This document shows, piece by piece, positions 37,192 to 47,300 of a DNA stretch of 64,000 nucleotides (positions within the stretch are counted from its first letter, which is position 1; each line of letters begins with the position of its first letter). The notes under the pieces were generated by a model. It saw only the letters and a program-made list of their open reading frames with translations. It ran no database searches and was not told the DNA's origin. The DNA is from Fuerstiella marisgermanici (GTDB taxonomy: Bacteria; Planctomycetota; Planctomycetia; Planctomycetales; Planctomycetaceae), in NCBI RefSeq assembly GCF_001983935.1, contig NZ_CP017641.1, positions 6,994,001-7,058,000 on the forward strand, in the 5' to 3' direction. A program made the translations under genes and the position numbers.

Positions 37192-37962
37192 ATGCGAATT
37201 CCACGAATTCAATTCTGTCTGTTGCTGTGTTTTATCGCGGCACCGAGTCTTGTTCGCGCCGAAGAAGCGGACAAGCCGAGCGAGCATCCACTGGCGCCTG
37301 CGATTCGGTATGCGAAATCGTGCCTCGAAAAAGTTGAGGCGATGCCAGGCTACACTGCGACCTTCTACAAGAAGGAAGTCGTTGGCTCGACCACTGTGTC
37401 GCACCAGATGCAGATCAAAATTCGGCACAAGCCTTTTAGCGTCTACCTGCACTTCGACAAGCCTCACACAGGCCGCGAAGTGCTGTATGTCGAAGGCCAA
37501 AACGACGGCAAACTGGTCGCTCACGCCGCCGGATTGCTTAGCATTGCCGGCTCAATGGAACTGGCACCGACCGACCCGATGGCGATGAGTGACAATCGGT
37601 ACCCAATCACCATGGCAGGAATTGCCAACATGGTTCGCCAAACGATTAAGACGTGGGAAGAAGAAGCAAAATATCAGGGTACGGAAGTCAAGTACTTCAA
37701 AGATGCCAAGTTGGGCGACATGACGTGCCGCGTGATTGAGAGCACTCATCCAAAGCCGTTTCGCCAGTTCAAAAATCACAAAGTGCGTTTGTGGGTTGAT
37801 TCGGCCACCGGAATTCCGGTTCGTATTCAAACGTTTGGGTTTCCAAGAAAGGCCGGTGCCCCGGCGCCCATCGTGGAGGACTACACCTTCATGAATGTGA
37901 AGACGGACGTTCGCCTGTCCGATGCCGATTTCGACCGCAACAACCGGAAATACAGCTTCTAG
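37192..37962 (+). CDS. Secreted DUF1571 family protein
   Basis: 256 residues from ATG 37192 with a signal peptide (RIQFCLLLCFIAAPSLVRA). The mature part starts at about residue 25. The conserved run MPGYTATFYKKEVVGSTT and then QIKIRHKPFSVYLHF with GREVLYVEGQND matches the outline of the planctomycete DUF1571 family, in which the fold recalls the lipoprotein carrier LolA/LolB. KVRLWVDSATGIPVRIQTFGFP is a late beta-hairpin. The function is unknown; a periplasmic lipid-binding role is only inferred from fold resemblance. A strong terminator follows at 38096. Confidence 0.7.
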   Translation: MRIPRIQFCLLLCFIAAPSLVRAEEADKPSEHPLAPAIRYAKSCLEKVEAMPGYTATFYKKEVVGSTTVSHQMQIKIRHKPFSVYLHFDKPHTGREVLYVEGQNDGKLVAHAAGLLSIAGSMELAPTDPMAMSDNRYPITMAGIANMVRQTIKTWEEEAKYQGTEVKYFKDAKLGDMTCRVIESTHPKPFRQFKNHKVRLWVDSATGIPVRIQTFGFPRKAGAPAPIVEDYTFMNVKTDVRLSDADFDRNNRKYSF

Positions 37963-38095
37963 AGCAGTGTCCTTGTTGCTGTGGCCGGTCGGGGCTCGTG
38001 GGAAACAGCCTTCGTAGTCCGAAACGCCTGTTCCGCGGCCACAAGTCAGCGAGATTCGCTGTAGAGCGCACTGTCGGCAGAAATCAGGATCATAG

Positions 38096-38132
38096 AAGCC
38101 CGGCTTTTGATAAAGCCGGGCTTTTTTCTTTT
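38096..38132 (+). terminator. Strong rho-independent terminator
   Basis: A perfect 12-bp stem (AAGCCCGGCTTT and AAAGCCGGGCTT) closes a four-base loop, TGAT, and runs into a long T tract (38122-38132, one C in it). This is the best intrinsic terminator in the window. It ends the DUF1571 transcript and lies 26 bases ahead of the panC ATG at 38158, and so excludes a longer panC frame. Confidence 0.9.
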
Positions 38133-38157
38133 GTGCCTCCAACAACAACGCACGCTC

Positions 38158-39015
38158 ATGATTGTTGAAGCAAAACCAAACGCCGTTCGAAAACTTGTCC
38201 AACAACAGCGCAGTCGCGGGGCCGTTGTCGGAGTCGTCCCGACGATGGGAGCTCTGCATGCCGGGCACGTCAGCCTGGTCGAAGCGGCTCGGGCGAGCTG
38301 CGATTTCGTCGTCGCAACAATCTTTGTTAACCCGACGCAATTCGGCCCGAACGAAGACTTCGGACGCTATCCGCGAACTCTGGAAGATGACCTGAGCCGC
38401 TGCAAAAACGCGGATGCAGACCTTGTTTTTACGCCCGATACGTCAGACATGTATCTGGCCGACGCCGAAACGACCGTTCGGGTCAATAAGCTCACAACGA
38501 AGCTGGAAGGTGCAATGCGGCCCGGGCATTTTGACGGAGTAACGACCATCGTGGCAAAGCTGTTTAACGTCACGGTTCCGGATCGAGCCTACTTCGGGCA
38601 GAAGGATTATCAGCAGCAGCTTGTCATCAAACGAATGGTCCGCGACCTTGACTGGGGCATCGAAGTCGTGACGTGCCCGATTATTCGTGAGCCCGATGGT
38701 CTCGCGATGAGCAGCCGTAATCGTTACCTGTCGCCGGACGATCGTCAGCGAGCGTTGGCGTTGCAGCGAGCGTTGCGGTTTGCGGCTGACCGGGCAGAGA
38801 ATTCGGGGGACTCTGCGGCCGAAATTCAGGCCCAAATGCGGCAGATGATTTCCTCGACCGACGGGGTAGAATTGGACTACGCCGTCATCGTCGACTCGGA
38901 AACGCTGGAAAACGTGGACGATCGCCCGGCCACAGCCACGGCATTGGTCGCGGCGAAACTGGGCAAAACGCGGCTGATTGATAATCAGATTCTGCGATTT
39001 CGCCCTGCGGCATAA
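38158..39015 (+). CDS. panC: Pantothenate synthetase
   Basis: 285 residues from ATG 38158; the longer frame begins inside the terminator. PTMGALHAGH (28-37) is the ATP-binding HIGH-like motif, FVNPTQFGPNEDF binds pantoate, and AMSSRNRYLS is the KMSKS-like loop. FGQKDYQQ and RPGHFDGVTT are also family signatures. It joins pantoate and beta-alanine with ATP to form pantothenate, the precursor of CoA. Length is normal. The lgt gene follows 19 bases on; the two are probably co-transcribed, though not functionally linked. Confidence 0.95.
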   Translation: MIVEAKPNAVRKLVQQQRSRGAVVGVVPTMGALHAGHVSLVEAARASCDFVVATIFVNPTQFGPNEDFGRYPRTLEDDLSRCKNADADLVFTPDTSDMYLADAETTVRVNKLTTKLEGAMRPGHFDGVTTIVAKLFNVTVPDRAYFGQKDYQQQLVIKRMVRDLDWGIEVVTCPIIREPDGLAMSSRNRYLSPDDRQRALALQRALRFAADRAENSGDSAAEIQAQMRQMISSTDGVELDYAVIVDSETLENVDDRPATATALVAAKLGKTRLIDNQILRFRPAA

Positions 39016-39034
39016 ATCGGCTACATTATTTCGC

Positions 39035-40180
39035 ATGCGAAAAGTCTTACTCAGAATCGTCTTCGACCAATACTGGCGAATGGAATCGGTCGGCAACGAA
39101 CTGCTGGTCGGTTGTGGCTGGGTTCTGGCCGTGTGGGCGCTGATTGCGCTGGTGAGTCTCGGTGTCCTGTGGCGAGTCACGCGGGATTCCAAACAAGTGC
39201 TGTCGTCGCTGGTGTTTTGGGGGGCAGTGCCCGCTGGCGTTGCGATGATTCCGCTCATCAGCCAGCCGCTGGCCAATTCGGGCGTACCGCTCTTCGGCTA
39301 TGGCTTCATGCTGTTCGTTGGATTTTCCACCGCCACGTTTCTGGCCAGTCGGCGAGCGAAGTCGGTTGGCCTTGATGCCGACGTGATCTGGGATTTGATG
39401 ATGTGGCTTTTGATTCCCGGCATCATCGGGGCTCGAATCGTTTACCTCATGCAATACGGCGACAAAGTATTCGCCGGCAAACAGGGTCTGGAAATCCTGA
39501 AAGCGACAATCGCTTTATGGGATGGCGGCATCGTGTTCTACGGCTGCATCATTGGCGGCGTGGTGGGCATGCTGGCGTATTGCCGGAAGTACAATATCCG
39601 CCCACTGCAGCTTGGCGACGTCCTGATGCCGTCGCTGTTTGTGGGGCTCGGCTTTGGTCGCATAGGCTGTTTTCTGTATGGCTGCTGCTTCGGCGCGGCC
39701 TGTTCGCTGCCGTGGGCGGTTCACTTTCCTTCTGACAGTATGACGTTCGAAAGCCTTGCGGCGCGGTCGGAGGCCACTCAGCAGAAGCTGTTGGAAGCCG
39801 ACGGCGTTCCTATCGCGACATCCGCGTTAAAATCCGTCGCACCGGGCACGGAACTCACAACAATCGCACTGCACCCGTCACAGATCTACAGCTCTGTGCT
39901 GGCATTTGCTCTGGCGGGACTGCTGATGTGGTTCTTCCGCCGCCGCCCGTTTGAAGGTGCCGTTCTTGCGCTGGGCTGGATTCTGTATCCGATCAATCGG
40001 TTTGTGCTGGAGATCATTCGGGATGACGAACCGGGTCGCATGGGGACGGGCCTGACGTTTTCGCAGCTGATGAGTATCGGCCTGTTCGTGTCGGGTTGCG
40101 GCCTGATGATCTGGCTGCAACGGAAAAACGGCGACATCCCCACCGGAGCCAACGGAAAGCTGGCGACGAAAGTGAAATAG
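39035..40180 (+). CDS. lgt: Prolipoprotein diacylglyceryl transferase
   Basis: 381 residues from ATG 39035. There are several TM segments, with the Lgt landmarks FGYGFMLFVGF (TM with aromatic/glycine), GARIVYLMQYG (GxRxxY), FGRIGCFLYGCC and RFVLEIIRDDEPG. It transfers diacylglyceryl to the lipobox cysteine of prolipoproteins, and window genes such as the 51196 TolC-like lipoprotein could be substrates. In the E. coli enzyme the second segment reads GRIGNFINGE; here Asn and Glu are replaced by Cys, a variant I have seen described for related families but which should be checked. The N-terminus is about 60 residues longer than in E. coli and includes an additional hydrophobic helix. The RFxxE triad is intact. 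Confidence 0.88.
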   Translation: MRKVLLRIVFDQYWRMESVGNELLVGCGWVLAVWALIALVSLGVLWRVTRDSKQVLSSLVFWGAVPAGVAMIPLISQPLANSGVPLFGYGFMLFVGFSTATFLASRRAKSVGLDADVIWDLMMWLLIPGIIGARIVYLMQYGDKVFAGKQGLEILKATIALWDGGIVFYGCIIGGVVGMLAYCRKYNIRPLQLGDVLMPSLFVGLGFGRIGCFLYGCCFGAACSLPWAVHFPSDSMTFESLAARSEATQQKLLEADGVPIATSALKSVAPGTELTTIALHPSQIYSSVLAFALAGLLMWFFRRRPFEGAVLALGWILYPINRFVLEIIRDDEPGRMGTGLTFSQLMSIGLFVSGCGLMIWLQRKNGDIPTGANGKLATKVK

Positions 40181-40271
40181 GTCGCTCGATTGCCAACGGC
40201 GGTGGAATTCGGTCGAATTCGCATCCTGTCGGCCACTTCTTCAGTCGTACCCGCAAGCCCACATTCACCGC

Positions 40272-40847
40272 GTGGACCAACCTTCCGACAATCAGCTCAT
40301 ACAGCAGGCAACGGACGGCAGTTCGGATGCCTTCGGCGTGCTGGTGCAACGCTACCAGGACCGTCTCGTCCACAGTCTTGAACACGCGCTCGGTTCGCGC
40401 GATGACGCATTGGACGCCGCTCAGCAGGCATTCGTGTCTGCGTGGAAGAACCTGAAATCGTTCCGCCAGGATGCTGCTTTCTATTCGTGGCTGTACCGCA
40501 TCGCCATGAACGCTGCTATCACTCGTAAACGTCGACAGCGATTGCCGACCCAGTCTCTGGACCGCCATGTGGCCGCGACGGGCCATTCGCCCACGGATGA
40601 CAGTGCCGATACCAATCCGGAATCCCGCATGGTCAGTGCGGAGCACGTTGAACTGGTGCAGAATGCGTTGCTACAACTGGCCGAAGAATTTCGCCAGCCG
40701 CTGGTGCTGAAAGAAATCGACGGGATGTCCTACGAAGAAATCGCCAGCATTCTCGACATTCCCATCGGCACCGTCCGAAGTCGGATCTTCCGGGCTCGAC
40801 GAGAATTGACCGAGCGGCTGGAACGCATTTTTCGCAGCGAACAGTGA
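40272..40847 (+). CDS. ECF sigma factor, RpoE-like
   Basis: 191 residues, start GTG 40272. Region 2 is evident in FGVLVQRYQDRLVHSLEHAL followed by AQQAFVSAWKNLKSF and YSWLYRIAMNAAITRKRR; region 4 in EIDGMSYEEIASILDIPIG followed by TVRSRIFRARREL. This is a typical extracytoplasmic-function sigma factor that redirects RNA polymerase. It lies 91 bases after lgt on the same strand and is convergent with the autotransporter gene 39 bases on. No anti-sigma gene is adjacent, which is frequent for planctomycete ECF factors regulated by other means. Confidence 0.9.
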   Translation: MDQPSDNQLIQQATDGSSDAFGVLVQRYQDRLVHSLEHALGSRDDALDAAQQAFVSAWKNLKSFRQDAAFYSWLYRIAMNAAITRKRRQRLPTQSLDRHVAATGHSPTDDSADTNPESRMVSAEHVELVQNALLQLAEEFRQPLVLKEIDGMSYEEIASILDIPIGTVRSRIFRARRELTERLERIFRSEQ

Positions 40848-40886
40848 TGAACGGCTACCTGAAAGGATCGTGTCGCCCGCAGCAGG

Positions 40887-43800
40887 TTACAGCCCGATTG
40901 TCAGGCCCAGCCGACCGCCGCCGCTCACAAACTGATGACCGAAGTCCGTGTTAAGAGCCGCGTTGAACCACACGTTCTGAGTGATCCCCAACTGAAAGCC
41001 GGCTTCCACACTGCCGACGACCGCATCAACAGATCCACTCCGTTGAGCAATCGGAGTTGTGACTGATCGGTCCAGATCAAACCACTTCAGCCCCGCTCGG
41101 GCAAACGCGTTGCTGTTGTCGACGGGGCTGTAATTCAAGCCTGCCATTAGTCCCAGAGTTGTAATGTCGGCATCCGATCCCAGCACATTCATTCCAAGAC
41201 TGTCGGTGAAGCCGCGGCCGTTGACGTTGCCATACGAAACAAAACTACGGAGATCCAGGAACGTGTCTTCCGCGACAGGCCTCAGGTAGCCGCCAGTGGC
41301 GACCAACGAATAACCCGTGTTGTCCTGATTGCCGGTCGACCCGTAAACGCGGTTTTCCAGATCACTGTCCGACCACGCCAGCGATCCCAGCAGCGAACCA
41401 TAATAACCTTCTTCGACAGCGGCTCGCACATAAACTCCCAGCCCGTTGGCTACAGAATACGAGGAACCGTCCATCCAGCGATCGTTGGCCGCGTTTTCGA
41501 AGAAGAAGACGCCCATCGCGGTGCTGCCGCATTCGACATCCGCCGGATCGAACAGGTCCGTTTCAATGCCTGTCGCGAAGCCGACCGTTGATCCATGACC
41601 ACCGGGCGAATAGCTGGTGCCCGCGCTGCCGCCCAGGACCCACGCATTTCGCATTCGCCCGTTGACGCAACGAGGGTTTCTGGAAATCAGTGTTTGAGCC
41701 GCGTCGTCGCTGATCCGTCCGACCACGCCGCCGCCCGATGGACCACCCAACATTCCAGCACCACCAACAATCGTGCCCAATCGGCCTACCGTTGAGTTTG
41801 CACCGCTCGGAGCAAAATCGCTGGCCCCCAGAGCTCCGCCCATAAACGGACCGAGTGACGCCGCTGACACATTCGGTCCCCACTGCAGATACAAGCCGCC
41901 GTTGCCGTCATCAACAAGGTAGTAGGCGACCGTCCCGCTGGTCGGATTCGCTGATCCAAATGTGAAGTACGAAGATTGCGCTGCTGGCACGGGCGTTGTC
42001 GGAGCGTCCAGATCCACACCGGTGTAAATCAGCGAAACAGAACCGGTTTCAGAAGCTGGCAGACCTCCCGTTGCCAGCACGTTGACTCGGGAAACCCCGG
42101 ACGGCGTCGACGTGCCGTTAACCATAATCGTGTCGGCTGTGCCTAAACCGTCTGCGGAGTTGTCATAGCCCTCCCCGGAATTATTGGCACCCGACGCATC
42201 AAAGTTAAAGGTGAACTCACTTCCGCCAACGGTGCTGAAGTCGTTCACAATCACGTGATCGGTCGCACCAGAGCCGTATCCCATGTTGAAGTGACCGCCG
42301 CGTTCGTTGATGAACGTTTCCAGCCCATTAAAGTTAGTCCAGCCGTCGCGGAAGTCGATGCGGCCCGCATTGCTGATGAAGTCATTTGCACCGGTGAACG
42401 GCATCGTGCCGCTACTCGGCGTCCACACGCCACCAGCCAGATTATTCAACGTAAAAGAAGTTGAACCAGACGTGTCGATTCCGCCAATCAGGCTGCCCGA
42501 ATTGTTCAGCACGGTGTCGCCCGCGTACGCGCGAAAGCCCAACGCCCCCGCGTCTCCGGCCGAACCCGTGTCGGCTCGGTTGGCGATCAGGCCTGAGTTA
42601 TTCACCGTCGCCAGCCCGGTCGTGGTTTCCGTCGCAACGCCAAAATGGCCACCTCGAACGGTCGCGGCAGAACCGATATCAATCACGATGTCACCCGTCG
42701 TCGACGTGGCGTAGATTCCTGTGAAGCCCGAAGAAATCGCTCCCGTAGCACTAATCTGAGTGAACTGTTCAGAACCCATCGTCCGAATTCCATGCCGGAC
42801 TGATGTGATGTCGGTTGCTCCCACAAAGATGGAACCATTGTTGGGTGCGTCAAAAAGCTGATCGACCAGAATGCCGGTTCCTCCGGAATTGATCGCTCCC
42901 AGTGCGGTGGCCTGCCCGATGCTGATGTCGCCCGTCGATTCCACAAACACGCCGTCCAGGTCGGACGTAATCGCGCCGATGCCGTCGATGTTTACCGTGC
43001 CAATGTCAGCGCGTGTCCAGACGCCATACCCCGTGCTGGTGATGGAATCGAAATCAGAAATCACGACGTTTCCACCCAATGGCAGAAAGCGAGTATCCGC
43101 GTCAATGCCGTTGCCGCCTGTCGCGTCCACGCTGCCCGTTCCGAAACCGTTGATCAGGATATTGCCGCTGGTGGACGTCGCGAAAATGCCGGATGCGTTG
43201 GTCGACCGCACGATGCCAGTGACGGTGATCGATGTATCGGTGGCTCGGCCGTGAGTACGAATTCCGAAGCCGTCGTTCGCGGTGATGTCAGTCGCGTTGA
43301 TCGTGATCGGCCCATTATTGACCGCATCAAACAATTGATCGACTTCAATACCGACTGTTCCTGCGGTGATGGCGCCCAGCGGAGTGTTCGTGCCCAGATT
43401 GATGGTGCCGGATCCATTCACGAGGACACCGTGGGTGCCACCCTGAATCGAATTGAAGCCGTCCATGGTCACGGAGCCGATATCCGTTAACAACCATGCG
43501 GCCGAACCGCCGGTGGCGAACAGATTTCCGGTGCCGGAAAGGTTGACGTCGCCTCCGAGCGGCAGAAAGCGAGCGTCCAGCGTCACGCCATTCAACGCCG
43601 ACGAGAGATCACCGTGAATCATTGCTGTGATGTTGCCGCTTCCCGATCGCACGTAGGCTCCGGTGCTGGTGGCACCGGAAACGGATCGATCCGCATCAAT
43701 TGTCAGCAGCGTGTTCCCGCTCCCGCCCTCGCTGTTCACACGAATAGTGTCGCCTGCGGGACCAATCAGGTCGACGGTGTTCACCCGCACTTCAACGTCG

Positions 43801-44003
43801 TCTGTCGCGCCCGGATCGACCAGAATATTCGTTGGCGAATTGTCGGGCGCTGCAGCGCCGTTGATTCGTACATCGTTCGCGGCTGCATTAGCCGCCATCG
43901 CTGACGCCAGCATTCCGGCCGCCCAGAAGGGACGTTGTCGTGGAGTCCGTAGAACTTTTCGGATAGCAGCGAGTACTCTGGTGCATCCATGCCCATGTCG
44001 CAT
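40887..44003 (-). CDS. Autotransporter with repeat passenger and C-terminal beta-barrel
   Basis: 1038 residues from ATG 44003. The N-terminus is a long signal region (a basic start, then FWAAGMLASAMAANAAAND). The passenger (about 50-760) is a Gly/Asn/Thr-rich beta-helix with two clear 160-residue repeats: FLPLGG begins a unit near 43580 and again near 43100 on the minus strand, exactly 480 bases apart. The last 270 residues (from about base 41690) form an autotransporter barrel of alternating hydrophobic strands, ending VSGGGRLGLTIGL, with a terminal hydrophobic residue in place of the usual Phe/Trp. Type V secretion implies export across an outer membrane. There is a low chance that it is a porin-like protein. 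No partner is obvious. Confidence 0.8.
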   Translation of the reverse strand: MRHGHGCTRVLAAIRKVLRTPRQRPFWAAGMLASAMAANAAANDVRINGAAAPDNSPTNILVDPGATDDVEVRVNTVDLIGPAGDTIRVNSEGGSGNTLLTIDADRSVSGATSTGAYVRSGSGNITAMIHGDLSSALNGVTLDARFLPLGGDVNLSGTGNLFATGGSAAWLLTDIGSVTMDGFNSIQGGTHGVLVNGSGTINLGTNTPLGAITAGTVGIEVDQLFDAVNNGPITINATDITANDGFGIRTHGRATDTSITVTGIVRSTNASGIFATSTSGNILINGFGTGSVDATGGNGIDADTRFLPLGGNVVISDFDSITSTGYGVWTRADIGTVNIDGIGAITSDLDGVFVESTGDISIGQATALGAINSGGTGILVDQLFDAPNNGSIFVGATDITSVRHGIRTMGSEQFTQISATGAISSGFTGIYATSTTGDIVIDIGSAATVRGGHFGVATETTTGLATVNNSGLIANRADTGSAGDAGALGFRAYAGDTVLNNSGSLIGGIDTSGSTSFTLNNLAGGVWTPSSGTMPFTGANDFISNAGRIDFRDGWTNFNGLETFINERGGHFNMGYGSGATDHVIVNDFSTVGGSEFTFNFDASGANNSGEGYDNSADGLGTADTIMVNGTSTPSGVSRVNVLATGGLPASETGSVSLIYTGVDLDAPTTPVPAAQSSYFTFGSANPTSGTVAYYLVDDGNGGLYLQWGPNVSAASLGPFMGGALGASDFAPSGANSTVGRLGTIVGGAGMLGGPSGGGVVGRISDDAAQTLISRNPRCVNGRMRNAWVLGGSAGTSYSPGGHGSTVGFATGIETDLFDPADVECGSTAMGVFFFENAANDRWMDGSSYSVANGLGVYVRAAVEEGYYGSLLGSLAWSDSDLENRVYGSTGNQDNTGYSLVATGGYLRPVAEDTFLDLRSFVSYGNVNGRGFTDSLGMNVLGSDADITTLGLMAGLNYSPVDNSNAFARAGLKWFDLDRSVTTPIAQRSGSVDAVVGSVEAGFQLGITQNVWFNAALNTDFGHQFVSGGGRLGLTIGL

Positions 44004-44395
44004 TGTCGTGGCCCTTGTATTTGGCGTCTGCAAATCGCCACAGGCGCGGTCGCCTCTACGCTGTGGAATCCTTTCGCACAATCAATTGCATCGACGCGGG
44101 GCAGGGTAGGTGAATTGCCCAGTGCGACCGAAAACCGGGTAATTCCCCGACCCGTTAGCCATTGCCAGTACATCCCCCAGGCCCCGCATGGCCTGAATAA
44201 CCGGAACCTCAGGCGCAGCCGGTACGTCCGGAACAAGCACGTTCGCGACCATTCGTTCGGGGACACCCGGCCGACAAGACACCGGGCCGCCAAGACACAG
44301 GGCCGACAAGACACAGGGGCAGATCATGCTGACGTTTGAACACGCCCACGTCGGAGCAGTCGGATCACTCGTGCTTTGCCATGCCGCTTTCGCAG
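44004..44395. other. Intergenic region upstream of autotransporter, 392 bases
   Basis: It contains the 16-base tandem repeat at 44271-44318 and no gene that I can support. It should hold the promoter of the autotransporter gene and the end of the cytochrome transcript. Translated frames here are low in complexity and continue into the autotransporter leader, so I do not count them. Confidence 0.5.
44271..44318 (+). repeat. 16-base tandem repeat, three units
   Basis: Three head-to-tail units: CCGACAAGACACCGGG (44271-44286), CCGCCAAGACACAGGG (44287-44302) and CCGACAAGACACAGGG (44303-44318). Unit 2 and unit 3 differ at one position, and units 1 and 3 at one. The units are directly abutting with no spacer, so this is a microsatellite-like repeat and not a CRISPR. 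It lies in the non-coding gap before the autotransporter gene; polymorphic copy number is possible. Confidence 0.8.
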
Positions 44396-47300
44396 CTATT
44401 TGGGCACGACCTTCATCGAGTAGTGTGCCTCTGATGGCCAGAGCTTTTCAGATTCTGTCAGTAGGCCGCCGGCAGACACATCGTAGGCGTAGTTCGGTTT
44501 CAGTTCTTTGACTTTGATGCGAACCCGCTTGCCGTCGTCCAGCACTTCCACCGTCTCTGCGGTCAATGTGTGTCGCCCGGAATCGGGGGTCGCGTAGCTG
44601 CCGCCCCATTCTCGAGTGTAGCCCTGAATCGACCAGCTCGCAGCATTGGTCGCCGCCTTGGCATTTACCGGACGGAAGAATTCGACCTCGAAGCCGCTGG
44701 GCGTCGCCGTGAGTTCTCGGATACCGTTGGGGAGTCCTTCTGCTGACGGAACCAATCGAGTGATCCCACCCGTATTCTGGCCACCCTGCCAGCCACTGTC
44801 CCAGATGCTGCCGATGACGAGTTCGCCTTCAGGTGAAATTGCCGAACAGATCGGACCGATGAAGTTGCTGCCGCCGGCTTCCTGGTTTGGCAGACTGAAC
44901 CGATAGCTGGCTCCCTGCAGAGTGCCGTCGACGTTTTGCACGGTGAACCGCATCAGAAATCGCGAATCGTATTCGCAGCCGATGCCGTGACCTCGCAGTT
45001 CCTTCACTGAAAAATCGTCCGGCAGAAACACGATGCTGTTCACGCTGCGTGTCCAAGGATGAGGCACCATCAACGACGCCGTTTCGTGAGTGATGTTGTC
45101 GGTCGGCTGGTGAGCAGACGGGACTCCGTAGTGCCTGCCGGGCAGGATGTGGTTGATTTCGTTGAAGGTGTTCTGCACGCCCTGGTTGTCCGTGGCAAAC
45201 AGGTTGCCATGACTATCGAAGGCGAGACTCATGGGATACCGCATCGACATCCCGAGCGGCGTTACAATTCCTGACGGATCGATCTTGATGACTCCGCCGC
45301 GCCATCGATCCTGATTCTTCGGACGCTTCTTCTGCGAATAGTCGCTTCCCAGGCCGACGTACAGGTTGCCTTCATCATCACGAATCAGTCCGGATGTCCA
45401 GTCGTGATAATTGTCGTTGTAGCCCCAGCCACTCGCGACGACTTCGCGCAATTCCGCTCGACCATCGCCGTCGGTGTCACGCAACCGCAAAACTTCCGGC
45501 TTGTGCGACACGATGATTGAGCCGTCCGTGTCAGCAAGAATGCCAAACGGCACGGCCAGGCCTTCTTCAAACAGACTTGTCTGGTCGACCAGCCCGTCGC
45601 CGTCCGTGTCGGTGGCAATCCACACGTGCCCCTTCAGCGATGTGAACGCCATCCGGCCGTCCGGCAGCCACGTCATGGCCGTCGGCATAATAGAATTGTC
45701 CAGGGGCAGGCGTGTGCCGGTGAATCCGGGCGTTGAAGTAACCGACTCCGCATCTGCTTTCACAACCGGCGGTTGAATGGCGGCAATCACCTTCGGGACA
45801 GCAAGGTCCAGCATGGATGTCTGGGATGCCGATGTCTCCAGCGATAGTTCAGCATCCTGTTTCTTAGTCCATCGGCCTTCAAACTGCTGCGACGTCGGCA
45901 ATCCTTTCGCGCGGGCGTCAGCGGTGAGGTCCGCCGGCGAAATCAGAACGAATCCAGGAGGCCCGTCCAGATACTCCACGCTGTGCTTCCAGCCGCTGCC
46001 ATCGCCAGACTTCACCGATTGAAATCGGTGCCGAACCTTGACGGTCACCAGCGGTTGAGCGTCGTTGTTCCATGCTGGCTTCGTAAAGTGCGGGTCTGCG
46101 GACCCACTGTTCGCAGATGGTTTCGCACCTGCCTCCGGGTCGAAGTGGCTGCGGGTGATCAGTTCTACGCCGTCTGGCAGGTTGCTCATCGATACGAGTT
46201 CCGAGAACCGACTCTCGTCTTCGACGGATTGTAGTATTGAGCCATTCGCCGACTTCAGCCGCAATGTCGAACCGCTAATTGACGGTTGACTGACGACCGT
46301 GCCCGGCATGTCCCAATACCAGCTCTTACCTTCTGTGCGCTGGCGAGCGAACTCGCCGATGGTCCACAGTCGAAGCTGCATCGTATCCAGGTCGACCAGA
46401 ATGTTGTGCCCATTGCCGAAGCCAATCGCCATGGCTCGCGCCACCGCGTCTCGGTTCTTGTCGATACCGATTGTGAAGACGTCACGAATGATTCGCGGAG
46501 CTCCGCCCGGTTCGACATTGACGACCTGTTCGAAGCGACTGGTGACTGTTGGTGGCGTAAAGCGGTCGTCGCTGAGGGCCTTCCACATCACACCGATCTG
46601 CTTTGGCAGTGAGCCGTCCAGCACGCTGGGAATCGCCTTCTTGATGGCTGGCATTTCGATCCCGGCGACAACGCGGATGGGGTTCTTCATCCACCGTTGA
46701 AAGAACCTCGGCCGCATGCGATTGCCCATCGTCATGATATCTGATCCGCGAGTTCCCAACGCCACGTTTCGCGGTTCAAATGGACCGGCTTTGTGACAGG
46801 CCACGCAGTTGAATCCGCCGGCTCCCGTGAGTTGGTTTCCAAGCAGCAGTTCCTCCGAACTGGCCTGCGACTTGCCGGACAGGTCCACAAAGGCCAGTAC
46901 ATCCTGGCGGGCGGAATCAGCTTCAGCAGGAATTCGATCCGTTGTGATCAGATGCTGCACAAGGGCCGCTCGGTCGGCATCGGAATGTGCAAACTTTGGC
47001 ATTCGCACCAGCAGCCATGGCAGCCGTCGTTCTTTCTGTTCGCCGGCGACGGCTTGCTTCAGATAGTCATCGTTAAGTTTGTCGCCAACGGCAGTGAGTG
47101 ACGGCGGCACCAATCCCTGAGACTGGCCCTTCAACCCCGGGTGAGCGTTCTGAAGTTTGTTGGCGATCGACGAAAGTCCACGCGACTGATCGCGATCATG
47201 GCACGCGATGCAGCCGTTTCGATTCAGCAGAAGCTTGCCAGTATCAGCCGCGCTGCGCTGGCCGTTTGAATGGCGAGACTTCACGTACGCGGCGATTGCG

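Noticed and set aside
44271-44318. Tandem repeat considered as a CRISPR array
   Set aside because: Units are contiguous with no spacers and only three copies; no cas genes are present.
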